Assembly (NCBI GenBank): GCA_036139795.1
Contig: JAYZYX010000228.1
Span: forward strand, 1 to 7,411
Reading direction: 5' to 3'
DNA length: 7,411 nucleotides
DNA from: Donghicola sp036139795
GTDB taxonomy: Bacteria; Pseudomonadota; Alphaproteobacteria; Rhodobacterales; Rhodobacteraceae
Of the stretch, positions 1-5,606 are shown piece after piece. Below the pieces are notes generated by a model that worked only from the letters and a program-made list of their open reading frames with translations, made no database searches and had not been told where the DNA came from. Made by a program: the position numbers and the translations under genes. Each line of letters starts with the position of its first letter. The first letter of the stretch is position 1.

Positions 1-212
1 AGATGCGAGACATCGTCGGTCCCGTATAGCGCCTCTTGCAAGTACTGGATGCCAAAGCGAAAACCAACGGTCGCCAGCCCCGACAGCACACCGACAAACA
101 GCGCGATCAGCCAGAACTGGGCTTGCCCGGGGCCTTCTTCTACCAACCGGTGCCAAGCTGCCTTAAGCTGGACAACTTGCAGCCCTGCAGATTCCTTAAA
201 AAAGTCTTTCAC
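1..212 (-). CDS. ClC family chloride channel/transporter, N-terminal fragment
   Basis: This is the first ~70 residues of a protein that continues past the left edge. From GTG at 212 it begins VKDFFKESAG and contains a hydrophobic stretch, FWLIALFVGVLSGLATVGFR, followed by FGIQYLQEALYG. A membrane helix ending in a small-residue-rich turn, then an F-x-x-G-I-x-x-L-Q amphipathic segment, is what the first transmembrane helix of ClC proteins looks like (compare the VGLAAVAFDKGVAWLQ-type region of bacterial ClcA). By family these proteins move chloride, often in exchange for protons, across the inner membrane. The selectivity-filter motifs (GSGIP, GxFxP) lie outside the window, so channel and antiporter cannot be told apart. 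The start is uncertain: the frame stays open upstream to a TAG at 293-291, GTG 212 has no good ribosome binding site, and TTG 251 is an alternative. It is divergent from the dehydrogenase gene. Confidence 0.68.
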   Translation of the reverse strand, partial: MKDFFKESAGLQVVQLKAAWHRLVEEGPGQAQFWLIALFVGVLSGLATVGFRFGIQYLQEALYGTDDVSH

Positions 213-292
213 TTTCGTTCGCCATGGACTGTTCGCCTTTTGCCTGCCCAAATTGCTTTCTAGTCTGCGCCGGATCTTAAACGAGGCGGTCT
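213..292. promoter_or_regulatory. divergent intergenic region (ClC gene / dehydrogenase gene)
   Basis: This 80-bp spacer must carry the start signals of both divergent genes unless the ClC gene starts further upstream (TTG 251). For the plus-strand gene a GAGG ribosome binding site at 283-286 sits 6 nt before ATG 293. A possible -10 (TAGTCT, 261-266) follows a TTTTGC/TTTGCC-like -35 around 238-243, but this is a weak match. A 7-bp direct repeat, GTTCGCC, occurs at 217-223 and 231-237, separated by 7 bp. Confidence 0.4.
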
Positions 293-1669
293 ATGAAATA
301 CCAAGAAGCGTTGAACGAGCTTGCTACCTTACTAGGGCAACGGATCAGTTGGTCCAAGTTTGAACTTGAAAGCCACGGCCAGAGCGAATCCTATTTTCCG
401 TTAACGCTTCCCGATGCGGTGGCCTATCCCACCTCTGCGGGCGAGCTGAGCGAGATCGTCAAGATCTGCGCCAAACACGCAATGCCCGTAATTGGCTGGG
501 GCGCAGGCACATCGTTGGAAGGGCACGCGCTGGCCCATCAGGGCGGTTTGGTCGTGGACTTTCGCAATATGGCGGCAGTTCTGGCCCTGCACCCCGAAGA
601 CATGACCGTGACCGTCCAACCCGGCATCACCCGCGAGGTTCTGAACGAAGAACTACGGGCCACAGGACTGTTCTTTCCCGTCGATCCGGGGGCGAATGCC
701 TCTATCGGCGGCATGGCGGCCACCCGCGCCAGCGGCACGACGGCGGTGAAATACGGCACGATGGCTGACAACGTTCTGGCGCTAGAAGTGGTACTGGCCG
801 ACGGGCGGATTATCCACACGGGCTCTCGTGCGCCGAAATCCGCGGCGGGCTATGATCTGACGGCGCTGATGGTCGGCTCGGAAGGGACGTTGGGGCTGAT
901 CACCGAACTGACCTTGCGACTACAGGGCCAGCCCGAATGCAGCGGCGCGGCGGTCTGCGCTTTCGATGATATCGGCGCGGCGGTGGATACGGTGATCGAG
1001 ACCATCCAATACGGCCTGCCCATGGCGCGGATCGAGTTTATCGACGGCCCGACGACGGCAGCTGTGAACGCCTATTCCGGCAGCGACTTGCCCGAGTGCC
1101 CCCATCTGCTGGTGGAATTCCACGGATCAGAGGCGGCAGTGGCCGAGCAGGCCGAAACCTTTGGCGAGATCCTGAAAGAGCATGGGGGCAAGGGTTTCGA
1201 GTGGGCCAGCCGTGCCGAGGATAGAACCGCGCTGTGGCACATGCGCCATCACGCCTATTGGGCGATCCTTGCCAGCCGCCCCGGGGCGCGGGCGGTGGTC
1301 ACAGATCTTTGCGTGCCGATCTCGAAACTGTCTCAGGCGGTGGAAGAGACCCGCGCTGATATTGCCGAAAGCGGCATCCCCGGCCCGATTCTGGGTCATG
1401 TAGGGGACGGGAATTTCCACGCGATCCTGATGATCGATCCGGAAAGACCCGAGGAACTGGAGACCGCGAAAGCGCTGTCCAGCCGCATGGTCAAACGCGC
1501 TCTAGCTTTGGGCGGCACCGTAACTGGCGAGCATGGGGTCGGTTATGGCAAGCTCGATTATATGGCGGCCGAGCACGGCGGCGGCTGGGACGTGATGGGC
1601 GACATCAAAAAGGCGCTGGACCCGCAGAACATCCTGAACCCCGGCAAGGTCGTGCGTTTCCCCGCGTGA
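293..1669 (+). CDS. FAD-linked D-lactate / D-2-hydroxyacid dehydrogenase (LDHD/GlcD family)
   Basis: A complete 458-residue flavoprotein of the VAO/PCMH superfamily. It is predicted to oxidise a D-2-hydroxyacid (D-lactate or a relative such as glycolate) to the 2-oxoacid and pass electrons to a cytochrome or quinone. The N-terminal FAD domain (about 35-215) shows GWGAGTSLEGHA (68-79), PVDPGANASIGGMAATRASG (129-148) and GSEGTLGLITELTLRL (195-210). The C-terminal FAD-oxidase domain (about 220-453) shows TDLCVPIS (337-344), GHVGDGNFH (368-376), GEHGVGYGK (412-420) and LDPQNILNPGK (442-452). H369, H376 and E413 sit where the family places its active-site metal ligands, and H414 is the conserved neighbour. 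There is no signal peptide, so it is cytoplasmic or membrane-peripheral. ATG 293 follows GAGG at 283-286. The fit to mitochondrial-type LDHD is better than to GlcD, and no glcE/glcF-like partner is adjacent. The exact substrate is not settled. Confidence 0.9.
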   Translation: MKYQEALNELATLLGQRISWSKFELESHGQSESYFPLTLPDAVAYPTSAGELSEIVKICAKHAMPVIGWGAGTSLEGHALAHQGGLVVDFRNMAAVLALHPEDMTVTVQPGITREVLNEELRATGLFFPVDPGANASIGGMAATRASGTTAVKYGTMADNVLALEVVLADGRIIHTGSRAPKSAAGYDLTALMVGSEGTLGLITELTLRLQGQPECSGAAVCAFDDIGAAVDTVIETIQYGLPMARIEFIDGPTTAAVNAYSGSDLPECPHLLVEFHGSEAAVAEQAETFGEILKEHGGKGFEWASRAEDRTALWHMRHHAYWAILASRPGARAVVTDLCVPISKLSQAVEETRADIAESGIPGPILGHVGDGNFHAILMIDPERPEELETAKALSSRMVKRALALGGTVTGEHGVGYGKLDYMAAEHGGGWDVMGDIKKALDPQNILNPGKVVRFPA

Positions 1670-1695
1670 GGCGCAGGCGGCGTTGTCGGCGTTTT

Positions 1696-1718
1696 GAGTA
1701 TTTATGCAATAAGGAAGG
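1696..1718 (+). repeat. TGAGTATTT-type intergenic element, copy 1
   Basis: The element begins TTGAGTATTT just before its core (GAGTATTT at 1696-1703) and ends in a purine-rich GGAAG at 1713-1717. It lies 26 bp after the dehydrogenase stop codon and runs directly into the terminator stem. A second copy with the same 23-nt spacing of core and GAAG tail lies at 1773-1795. The two share all 9 bases of TGAGTATTT plus the terminal GAAG, about 15 of 23 positions. From memory, similar GAGTATTT...GAAG stretches recur between genes in Rhodobacteraceae, but this was not checked here. Confidence 0.4.
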
Positions 1719-1748
1719 GGCTGCGATGGTGCGGCCCCTTCTGGTTTT
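1713..1748 (+). terminator. Rho-independent terminator after the dehydrogenase gene (convergent, possibly bidirectional)
   Basis: The hairpin stem AAGGGGCTGC (1715-1724) pairs with GCGGCCCCTT (1731-1740), with one T-G wobble and a GATGGT loop. It extends by another G-C and a G-T pair at the base. It is followed on the plus strand by GGTTTT (1743-1748). The same structure on the minus strand has one C-A mismatch and is followed by CCTTATT, so it could also stop transcripts leaving recN. It sits between two converging genes, as expected. Confidence 0.72.
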
Positions 1749-1772
1749 GGACAAGTATCGCGGCCTGAGCCG

Positions 1773-1795
1773 TGAGTATTTGGATCAAGAAGAAG
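1773..1795 (+). repeat. TGAGTATTT-type intergenic element, copy 2
   Basis: Core GAGTATTT is at 1774-1781 and the tail AGAAGAAG at 1788-1795, ending two bases before the recN stop codon (TTA at 1798-1800 on this strand). It is preceded by a small hairpin, TCGCGGC/GCCGTGA (1758-1764 with 1769-1775, CTGA loop, one G-T pair). It has the same strand orientation as copy 1, so relative to recN it is inverted. Confidence 0.4.
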
Positions 1796-1797
1796 CC

Positions 1798-3453
1798 TTA
1801 TTGGGCGTTCAGCAGCGCGCGCGCGGCATCGCGGGCAGCATCGGTGATCGTGTCGCCAGAGATCATGCGGGCGATCTCGTCAATGCGTTCCGAAGTGCCC
1901 AGAGGCATGACCTTGGACAGGGTTTGACCCGCATCGTTCACAGATTTCTGCACGTGCCAATGGTGGGCGCCAAGGGCAGCCACTTGTGGTGAGTGGGTGA
2001 CGACCAGTACCTGACCGTCGCTGGCGAGCCTTGCCAAACGGCGACCGACCGCATCGGCGGTTGCACCACCGACGCCGCGGTCGATTTCGTCGAAGATCAT
2101 CGTGACTCCAGTGGTTTCCCGCGAGAGGCACACCTTTAGCGCCAACAGGAAGCGCGAGAGTTCACCGCCAGAGGCAATCTTGGCCAAGGGGCCGGAAGGT
2201 GCACCAGGGTTTGTGGCGACCGTAAACGAGACGTTGTCGATACCTTCGGGGCCGGGCTCGGCCGCCTCAAAGGCAGTGGTGAAGACCGCGCGCTCCATCT
2301 TGAGCGGTGCAAGTTCGCCCATCACGGCCTGATCAAGGCGCAAGGCGGCGTCTTTGCGGGCGTCAGAGAGGGCATTTGCCGCTGTTGTGAAGGCAATGTC
2401 TGCGTCTTTGAGGTCTTTGCGCAGGCGGGCGATGTCGCCTTCGCCAGCGTCCAGCGTGCCAAGGCGCGTGCGCATGTCTTCTGCGAAATTGCCGAGATCG
2501 TCCGGCGTGACCCCGTGCTTGCGGGCGAGGCCGCGAATGGCAAAGAGACGCTCTTCGATTGCTTCAAGCTCTGAGGGGTTGAAGTCCAGATTATCGAGGA
2601 CCCGCTCGACGGCATGGGTAGCTTCGCCCAGTTCAGTCACGGCACGGCCCAGAGCGGCGATTGCCTCATCCAGTTGACCATCCGCATCGCCTGCGATTCC
2701 GTCCAGCCAGCGCATCCCATCGCTCATGGCCCCTTCGGCACCATCCATGCCAAGAATGCCGAAAGCGCGGGCTAGGTCGTCGCGGATCTTCTCGGCGCCC
2801 TGCATCCGGCGGCGGGTGGCGTCCAGTTCGGCGTCTTCACCGGGTTGGGGGTCCAGCTTATCCAGTTCGGCTACAGCGTGACGCAGGAAATCCTCTTCGC
2901 TGCGCATGGCGGCCAGTTGGGTTTCGGCCTGAGCCAGCGCCTTTGCGGCCTTGGAGCGGGCCTGCCACAGGACGCGCAGATCGGACAACGCGGCCCCGTG
3001 ACCTGCGAATTCGTCCAGAAGCTGGCGGTGACCGCGCGGGTTCAGAAGGCCGCGATCATCATGCTGGCCATGCAGTTCCACCAGCGTTTCCGATAGATCC
3101 CGCAGCACCGTGCCCGACACGCGCCGGTCATTGACCCAAGCGGTTTTGCGGCCATCGGCGGTGTTCACACGGCGCAGCAGCAGTTCGTCCCCGACGGGCA
3201 GGCCCGCCTCTTGCAGGATGGCGATGGCAGGATGGTCTGCGGGCAGATCGAATTCAGCGATTACCTCGCCCTGCTCTGCCCCGCTGCGCACCAGTTCCGC
3301 CCGTCCACGCCAGCCAAGGACAAAACCAAGGCTATCAAGCAGGATCGATTTGCCTGCGCCGGTTTCACCGGTCAGCACGTTCAGCCCCGACTGGAAATCA
3401 AGTCGCAGGTGGTCAATCAGCAGGACGTCACGAATATCAAGCGTGCGAAGCAT
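1798..3453 (-). CDS. recN: DNA repair protein RecN
   Basis: A full-length (551 aa) SMC-like ATPase that acts early in recombinational repair of double-strand breaks, holding DNA ends or sister duplexes together in the nucleoid. The N-terminal half of the ATPase head has LxIRDVLLIDHLxLDF followed by the Walker A motif GETGAGKS at 29-36. A long Ala/Glu/Leu-rich antiparallel coiled coil occupies about 155-360. The C-terminal half has the ABC signature SGGELSR (428-434), Walker B MIFDEID (452-458, with D455 and E456) and the switch histidine in VLVVTHSPQVAA (H487). Nothing catalytic is missing. ATG 3453 lies 30 bp after the bamD stop on the same strand. Its ribosome binding site is weak (GGA seven bases before ATG), which hints at translation linked to bamD. 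I see no alphaproteobacterial LexA box (GTTC-N7-GTTC) in the spacer, so any SOS control would have to act further upstream. It is followed by a convergent gene, so it closes its transcription unit. Confidence 0.97.
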   Translation of the reverse strand: MLRTLDIRDVLLIDHLRLDFQSGLNVLTGETGAGKSILLDSLGFVLGWRGRAELVRSGAEQGEVIAEFDLPADHPAIAILQEAGLPVGDELLLRRVNTADGRKTAWVNDRRVSGTVLRDLSETLVELHGQHDDRGLLNPRGHRQLLDEFAGHGAALSDLRVLWQARSKAAKALAQAETQLAAMRSEEDFLRHAVAELDKLDPQPGEDAELDATRRRMQGAEKIRDDLARAFGILGMDGAEGAMSDGMRWLDGIAGDADGQLDEAIAALGRAVTELGEATHAVERVLDNLDFNPSELEAIEERLFAIRGLARKHGVTPDDLGNFAEDMRTRLGTLDAGEGDIARLRKDLKDADIAFTTAANALSDARKDAALRLDQAVMGELAPLKMERAVFTTAFEAAEPGPEGIDNVSFTVATNPGAPSGPLAKIASGGELSRFLLALKVCLSRETTGVTMIFDEIDRGVGGATADAVGRRLARLASDGQVLVVTHSPQVAALGAHHWHVQKSVNDAGQTLSKVMPLGTSERIDEIARMISGDTITDAARDAARALLNAQ

Positions 3454-3483
3454 CTCTGGGTCCGGAACTGGGCCAAGCGTGGA

Positions 3484-4368
3484 TCAGAGCCACGCGCCCT
3501 TGATCATCTGTCGGTAAATCTTTGCCAGCCAGTTGTCGCCCTTGGCCTCGGGCGTCAGGCCCTGACCGGTGAGCAGCGCATAGCTTTCCTCGTACCATTC
3601 ACTGCCTTGGTAGTTGTAACCAAGGATCGCGCCTGCGGTCTGCGCCTCATCGGTCAGACCCAGCGAGAGATAGGATTCCACCAGACGGTGCAGCGCTTCG
3701 GCGGTGTGGGTGGTGGTTTGGAAATCCTCGACCACAACGCGGAAGCGGTTAATGGCGGCGGTGTAGTGTTCGCGCTTCAGATAGTAGCGGCCCACTTCCA
3801 TTTCCTTGCCTGCCAGATGATCGAATGCCAGATCGAACTGCAGGATTGAGCTTTCCGCATATTCGCTGTCGGGATAGCGCTCGATCACAGTGCGCAGGGC
3901 TTGCAGCGCCTGATAGGTCAGGCCCTGATCGCGGCCAACGTCGTCAATCTGGTCATAGTAGCTGAGCGCCAGCAGATACTGGGCGTAGGCGGCATCTTCG
4001 TCAGCGGGATAGAAATCGATATAACGCTGCGCGCTGGCGCGGCTGTTCTCGTAGTCCTGATCCTTGTGGAAGGCGAAAGCCTGCATGATCAAGCCACGCT
4101 TGGCCCAATCGGAATAGGGATAAAGACGTTCAATCTCGCCAAAATAGGTGGCGGCCTTCGAGTATTTCTTGTCGGCCAGTTCATATTCGGCGCGGGCAAA
4201 GATTTCCTCGGCGGTGAATTCTTCCAAAGGCGCATTGTTCTGGCCGCCTTCAGCGAAAGCGCGCTGGTCGCCGCCAAAGGGGCGTTCCGGCATCATCGAG
4301 CATCCCGCCAAAGCGGTGCCCAGAAGCAATACTCCAGTAAATGTCCGGAACCCTGTGCCGATGCTCAT
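3484..4368 (-). CDS. bamD: outer membrane protein assembly factor BamD (ComL-type TPR lipoprotein)
   Basis: This is the essential lipoprotein of the BAM complex. It sits on the periplasmic face of the outer membrane with BamA and receives beta-barrel clients. From ATG 4368 the protein has 294 residues: a short basic N-region (R8), a hydrophobic core and the lipobox LAGC with lipidated Cys23. Ser24 follows rather than Asp, so outer-membrane sorting is expected. TPR-type helices follow, seen in EEIFARAEYELADKKYSKAA, FGEIERLYPYSDWAKRG, SRASAQRYIDFYPADEDAAY, ALRTVIERYPDSEYAESS and GRYYLKREHYTAAINRFRVVVEDFQTT. The order and the 'ERYPDSEYA' type motif are typical of BamD. A longer reading begins at TTG 4383 and adds five residues (start-RWAG). 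ATG is preferred because it gives the cleaner signal peptide and has GAGGTGG at 4376-4382, with its GAGG 9 nt ahead. It is downstream of lpxC by 102 bp and upstream of recN by 30 bp. Confidence 0.93.
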   Translation of the reverse strand: MSIGTGFRTFTGVLLLGTALAGCSMMPERPFGGDQRAFAEGGQNNAPLEEFTAEEIFARAEYELADKKYSKAATYFGEIERLYPYSDWAKRGLIMQAFAFHKDQDYENSRASAQRYIDFYPADEDAAYAQYLLALSYYDQIDDVGRDQGLTYQALQALRTVIERYPDSEYAESSILQFDLAFDHLAGKEMEVGRYYLKREHYTAAINRFRVVVEDFQTTTHTAEALHRLVESYLSLGLTDEAQTAGAILGYNYQGSEWYEESYALLTGQGLTPEAKGDNWLAKIYRQMIKGAWL

Positions 4369-4470
4369 ACCTGCCCACCTCAATCTTCTGTCCTCGGAGG
4401 AAGACCTCCGGTCAAAGCGGTGTTAGCACAGAATAATCTGGTGCAAAACGTCTTAACGTCGCTTAAACGA
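4369..4470 (-). promoter_or_regulatory. lpxC-bamD intergenic leader with hairpin
   Basis: This is a 102-bp spacer. On the minus strand it holds a perfect 6-bp inverted repeat, CGGAGG/CCTCCG (4395-4400 with 4405-4410), around a 4-nt loop. It ends directly in GAGGACAGAAGA before TTG 4383, then GAGG before ATG 4368. There is no T-run after the hairpin, so it does not look like a standard terminator. A TTAA-N6-TTAA pair lies at 4453-4466. I find no convincing -35/-10 pair, so bamD may be read through from lpxC. Confidence 0.35.
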
Positions 4471-5391
4471 TCACGCTACCGCGGCCAAATCCGACTGATG
4501 CAAATCGGTGCCAGGCAGATGTGCAACCTGCTCGGGCGAGCAGGCGACATAGCGGTAAGCACTGGGGTCTGCAAATAGAGCGTGTAGCAGAAGGTTGGTC
4601 AGGGTGTGACCCGCCTTGTAGCCGGTGTAACGGCCCAGAATGGGCTGGCCGGCCAGCGCCAGATCCCCCAGCGCGTCCAGCATCTTGTGACGAACGGGTT
4701 CATCATCGTGGCGCATGCCGCCGGGGCTAAGTACGGCGTCACCGTCAACAACCACGGCGTTTTCCATGGTGCCGCCAAGGGCAAGACCGTTCTGGCGCAT
4801 GAAATCAACGTCTGACATACGGCAGAAGGTGCGGCTGTCACAGAGTTCACGGACAAAGGTGCCGTTCGCCATGTGCAGGGATTTGCGTTGCTTGCCGATC
4901 GCCGGATCAACGAAATCAATCGCGAAATCGATGTGCAGCGCGTCAGCGGGGCTGAGCGTGGCGGTGGCATCGCCACGGGTGACCGAGACCTCTTTCAGCA
5001 CTTCGATCGCCATCAAGGCTGCGCCCTGATCCGTGGTGCCGCGGGCCATGATACCGCGCACGAAAGGTGCGGCGCTGCCATCAAGGATCGGAACTTCGGG
5101 GCCGTCGATGTCGATCAGCGCGTTATGGATACCGCAACCAGAAAGGGCGGCCATCACATGCTCGACCGTTGAAATCGAGACGCCTTCGTCGTTCACAAGT
5201 TTGGTGCAGAGGGGCGAATGTTCAGCCAGATCCCAATGGGCGGGAATCAACTGGTTGCAGCCATTCAGATCAATGCGTCGGAAAACGATACCGTGGGCAG
5301 TGGGCGCTGGGTGAATCGTCAGTGTCGCGGGTTTGCCCGAGTGCAGACCTTTGCCCGTGAAGGTGACGCTTTTGGTGATCGTGGTTTGCAC
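4471..5391 (-). CDS. lpxC: UDP-3-O-acyl-N-acetylglucosamine deacetylase LpxC
   Basis: A complete 306-residue zinc amidase that removes the acetyl group from UDP-3-O-acyl-GlcNAc in the cytoplasm, the first committed step of lipid A synthesis. The active site is intact: catalytic base E77 and zinc ligand H78 in STVEHVMAAL, zinc ligands H235 and D239 in EPVRHKMLDALGD, and the general-acid histidine H262 in GHTLTN. Other family marks are GKGLHSGK (13-20), DGPEVPILDGSAAPFV (96-111) and GLALGGTMENAVVVD (202-216). Length matches the usual ~305. The start is GTG (5391), because the frame closes at TAA 5418-5416 with no ATG between. GGGG five bases upstream is the likely ribosome binding site. It follows ftsZ, as in many proteobacteria, but a strong terminator separates them. 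In other bacteria LpxC is controlled by proteolysis; the C-terminal tail here (LHQSDLAAVA) ends in small hydrophobic residues, a plausible but unproven degradation tag. Confidence 0.97.
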   Translation of the reverse strand: MQTTITKSVTFTGKGLHSGKPATLTIHPAPTAHGIVFRRIDLNGCNQLIPAHWDLAEHSPLCTKLVNDEGVSISTVEHVMAALSGCGIHNALIDIDGPEVPILDGSAAPFVRGIMARGTTDQGAALMAIEVLKEVSVTRGDATATLSPADALHIDFAIDFVDPAIGKQRKSLHMANGTFVRELCDSRTFCRMSDVDFMRQNGLALGGTMENAVVVDGDAVLSPGGMRHDDEPVRHKMLDALGDLALAGQPILGRYTGYKAGHTLTNLLLHALFADPSAYRYVACSPEQVAHLPGTDLHQSDLAAVA

Positions 5392-5556
5392 GTTGGCCCC
5401 ATTACTCCGCGCGGATTACCGCTGGTGAAAATTAGGTAAACTTCCGGACACAAATGCTCAACTCAATCTTTGCAACACAGTGAAACATACCCGTCCTTTT
5501 GAGCGGCGAAAATATGCCTATGGGGATTTGACGGGTTTAATGTCTTGATTCTGAAA
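5392..5556 (-). promoter_or_regulatory. lpxC upstream region with palindrome
   Basis: This AT-richer spacer between the ftsZ terminator and lpxC should carry the lpxC promoter. The best candidate I find is TTGAGC (minus strand, 5461-5456), a 17-bp spacer, then TACCTA (5438-5433), which is a poor -10. A perfect 10-bp palindrome, TCCGCGCGGA, lies at 5406-5415, about 15 bp before the GTG start, flanked on the minus strand by two TAAT tetramers. Confidence 0.3.
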
Positions 5557-5590
5557 ACAAAAAAGGCCGCCCAAACGGGCAGCCTTTTGT
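5557..5590 (-). terminator. strong intrinsic terminator after ftsZ
   Basis: On the minus strand AAAAGGCTGCCC, a GTTT loop and GGGCGGCCTTTT form a 12-bp stem (5561-5572 with 5577-5588) with one U-G wobble. It is followed by an unbroken T6 run and then GTTTTC. It begins about 18 nt after the ftsZ stop codon. On the plus strand the wobble becomes a C-A mismatch, but the A/T flanks remain, so it could work weakly both ways. Confidence 0.92.
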
Positions 5591-5606
5591 TTCAATCCGG
5601 TAACGT

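Noticed and set aside
36..363. Two overlapping plus-strand open frames (75 and 104 residues) at the left end
   Set aside because: They run antisense to the ClC-like coding sequence and into the dehydrogenase gene; low-complexity translation and no ribosome binding site support.
1666..1992. 108-residue open frame overlapping the dehydrogenase stop, the terminator and the recN end
   Set aside because: It reads through a terminator hairpin and the recN 3' end, begins with a run of arginines and has no homology that I can recognise.
2661..3134. 157-residue open frame on the plus strand inside recN
   Set aside because: Arg/Pro-rich antisense product typical of GC shadow frames; RecN in the other direction is complete.
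3211..3849. 212-residue open frame on the plus strand opposite recN and bamD
   Set aside because: Antisense shadow crossing the recN-bamD junction; no recognisable domain.
4153..4170. A further GAGTATTT occurrence
   Set aside because: It lies inside the bamD coding sequence and lacks the GAAG tail, so it is a chance match rather than a third copy of the intergenic element.
3901..4578. 225-residue open frame on the plus strand opposite bamD and the end of lpxC
   Set aside because: It spans two well-supported genes and a spacer in antisense. No motif or convincing ribosome binding site, and codon pattern mirrors the real genes.
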